Shown piece by piece: positions 5,647 through 6,956 of a stretch of DNA of 6,956 nt. Below the pieces are notes generated by a model that was not told the DNA's origin, searched no databases, and saw only the letters and a program-made list of their open reading frames with translations. How positions within the stretch are numbered: the stretch's first letter is position 1; every line of letters starts with the position of its first letter. Both the position numbers and the translations under genes were made by a program. This DNA is from Croceibacterium_A sp966112795 (GTDB lineage: Bacteria > Pseudomonadota > Alphaproteobacteria > Sphingomonadales > Sphingomonadaceae): the NCBI GenBank assembly GCA_966112795.1, contig CBHWED010000182.1:1-6956 (forward strand). Direction: 5' to 3'.

Positions 5647-5686
5647 GGTTATCTTGACCCAAGCCAGGATGACGAAGGGGGAGGGC

Positions 5687-5705
5687 AGGGCGCGGAGCGC
5701 GCCTT
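5687..5705 (-). terminator. GC-rich hairpin at the end of uup, possible terminator
   Basis: The core GGCGCG (5689-5694) pairs with CGCGCC (5698-5703) across a 3-nt loop. An additional G-T and A-T pair extend it into the uup stop codon TAA (5706-5704). On the minus strand it is followed by a C-rich, nearly G-free stretch (CTGCCCTCCCCCTTC) rather than a T-run, so factor-dependent termination is as likely as intrinsic termination. Confidence 0.35.
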
Positions 5706-6956
5706 ACCCCTCGACCATCTCTGCCAATGCCAGCCAGCGCTCCTCCGCCGCATCTTTCTCCGCGCGCAGCGTGTCGAGCAGCGCGGTCATTCGCGCGAAC
5801 TCGGCGGGGTTGCGGCTGTAGAGCCCGGGATCGGCCAGCGTGTGCTCGCCCTTGGCGATCTCGGCCTCGAGCTCCTCGATCCGCGCGGGCAGCAGGTCGT
5901 AGTCGCGCTGGTCCTTGTACGACAGCTTGGTCCGCTTCGGCGGCGGGGGAGGGGGCGGCGGCGCGGCTTCGGCCTTGGCCGCCTTCCTCTCGCCGACGGC
6001 CAGGGGCTTCTTGCGCTTCGCCTCCCAGTCCTCGTAGCCGCCGGCGACGATATCGACCGTCCCGCTGCCGTCGAGCCCGAGCGTCACGGTCACCGTGCGG
6101 TCGAGGAAATCGCGGTCGTGGCTGACGATCAGCACCGTGCCGTCGTAGTCGGCGATCACTTCCTGCAGCAGGTCGAGCGTCTCGAGGTCGAGATCGTTGG
6201 TCGGCTCGTCGAGCACCAGCAGATTCGAGCGCCGCGCGAATTCGCGCGCGAGCAGCAGCCGCGAGCGCTCGCCGCCCGACAGCGAGGCGACCGGTGTGTC
6301 GACCAGCGAGGGCTCGAACAGGAAGTCCTTGAGATAGGCCTGGACGTGCTTCCTCACGCCGCGCACGTCGAGCCAGTCACCGCCTTCGGCGAGCACGTCG
6401 CGGACCTTCTTGTCGCCGGCCAGCAAGCTGCGCTGCTGGTCGATCATCACGCCCTGCAGCGTCTTCGCCAGCGTGACCGTGCCCTCGTCGGGCGCGAGCT
6501 CGCCGGTCAGCAGCTTGAGCAGCGTGGTCTTGCCGGTGCCGTTGGCGCCGACCACGCCGATCCGGTCGCCGCGCTGGATCCTGAGCGTGAAGTTGCGGAT
6601 GATCGTGCGGTCCCCGAATCGCTTGGTCACCCCTTCGGCAGTGATCACCGATTTGGTGCGCACCTCGCTGTCGCTTTCGAGCGCCAGCTTGGAGGTCCCC
6701 GCCTTGCCGATCATCGACGCGCGTTGCGCGCGCATCTTGTACAGCGCCTCGAGCCGGCCCTGGTTGCGCTTGCGCCGCGCGGTCACCCCGCGCTCGAGCC
6801 AGTGCGCCTCGAGCTTGAGCCGGGCGTCGAGCTTCTCGGCGGCGCGCGCTTCCTCGGCGTAGACCGCCTCTTCCCATGCCTCGTAGCCGCCGAAGCCGAC
6901 CTCCTTGCGCCGCAGCGCGCCGCGGTCGAGCCACAGCGTCGCCCGCGTCAGGCGCT
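5704..6956 (-). CDS. uup: ABC-F family ATPase, Uup type; N-terminal part outside the window
   Basis: 416 residues are visible from the first full codon at 6954; numbering here starts there. ABC-F proteins are soluble tandem-ATPase translation factors that bind the ribosomal E site. Residues 1-30 are the end of the first ATPase domain (LTRATLWLDRG). The inter-domain linker contains HWLERGVTARRKRNQGRL (51-68), very like the Uup linker. The second ATPase domain has Walker A GANGTGKT (136-143), signature LSGGE (225-229), Walker B with Asp249 and catalytic Glu250 in LDEPTNDLD, and the H-switch His279 in SHDR. An Ala/Pro/Lys-rich linker contains eight consecutive prolines (332-339, bases 5938-5961). 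The C-terminus (about 344-414, LSYKDQRDYDLLPARIEELE onward) is the coiled-coil typical of Uup. E. coli Uup is about 635 aa, so roughly 200 residues, including the first Walker A, are missing from view. All visible catalytic motifs are intact. Confidence 0.9.
   Translation of the reverse strand, partial: RLTRATLWLDRGALRRKEVGFGGYEAWEEAVYAEEARAAEKLDARLKLEAHWLERGVTARRKRNQGRLEALYKMRAQRASMIGKAGTSKLALESDSEVRTKSVITAEGVTKRFGDRTIIRNFTLRIQRGDRIGVVGANGTGKTTLLKLLTGELAPDEGTVTLAKTLQGVMIDQQRSLLAGDKKVRDVLAEGGDWLDVRGVRKHVQAYLKDFLFEPSLVDTPVASLSGGERSRLLLAREFARRSNLLVLDEPTNDLDLETLDLLQEVIADYDGTVLIVSHDRDFLDRTVTVTLGLDGSGTVDIVAGGYEDWEAKRKKPLAVGERKAAKAEAAPPPPPPPPKRTKLSYKDQRDYDLLPARIEELEAEIAKGEHTLADPGLYSRNPAEFARMTALLDTLRAEKDAAEERWLALAEMVEG

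Noticed and set aside
5621..5821. 66-codon plus-strand frame antisense to the uup 3' end
   Set aside because: Ser/Ala/Arg-rich composition that mirrors uup codons; no start with properly spaced ribosome site.
1..6956. CRISPR array, insertion sequence, toxin-antitoxin or phage-defence system
   Set aside because: I saw no regular direct repeats with unique spacers, transposase motifs, terminal repeats or defence-type domains; the XRE regulator is paired with a glycosyltransferase, not with a toxin-like small gene.

Overview
The window is a GC-rich (visibly well above 60% G+C) alphaproteobacterial chromosome segment. The DUF6456-type protein, the compact (~536 aa) SecD next to a separate SecF, and overall protein style point to Sphingomonadales, probably an Erythrobacter/Novosphingobium-like organism. 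This placement is inferred from protein style, not from a search.

Layout from left to right: (1) a tRNA-Pro(GGG) gene on the minus strand, cut by the left edge, with a good promoter behind it; (2) a ~200 bp divergent intergenic region; (3) the plus-strand operon yajC-secD-secF, encoding the ancillary membrane module of the Sec translocon; (4) meeting it tail to tail, a minus-strand two-gene unit, an XRE-type regulator followed by a GT4-type glycosyltransferase, joined by a 4-bp GTGA overlap; (5) an AT-rich divergent spacer; (6) a plus-strand DUF6456 gene of unknown function; (7) a 191-bp convergent intergenic region with a 20-nt-period degenerate tandem array and three stem-loops; (8) a minus-strand ABC-F ATPase of the Uup type, cut by the right edge.

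YajC, SecD and SecF act together at SecYEG: SecDF uses the proton motive force to help pull exported proteins out of the channel, and YajC associates with SecDF. The regulator and glycosyltransferase are probably co-transcribed and translationally coupled. Nothing here shows what polysaccharide or target they serve. The Uup-like protein acts on ribosomes.

Most of the window is ordinary housekeeping sequence and I see no clear new multi-gene system. The points most worth a second look are an eight-proline run inside the Uup homologue (a family linked to rescue of polyproline-stalled ribosomes), the structured repeat-rich convergent region at 5513-5703, and the shared palindromic CTAG stop where secF and the glycosyltransferase gene overlap.
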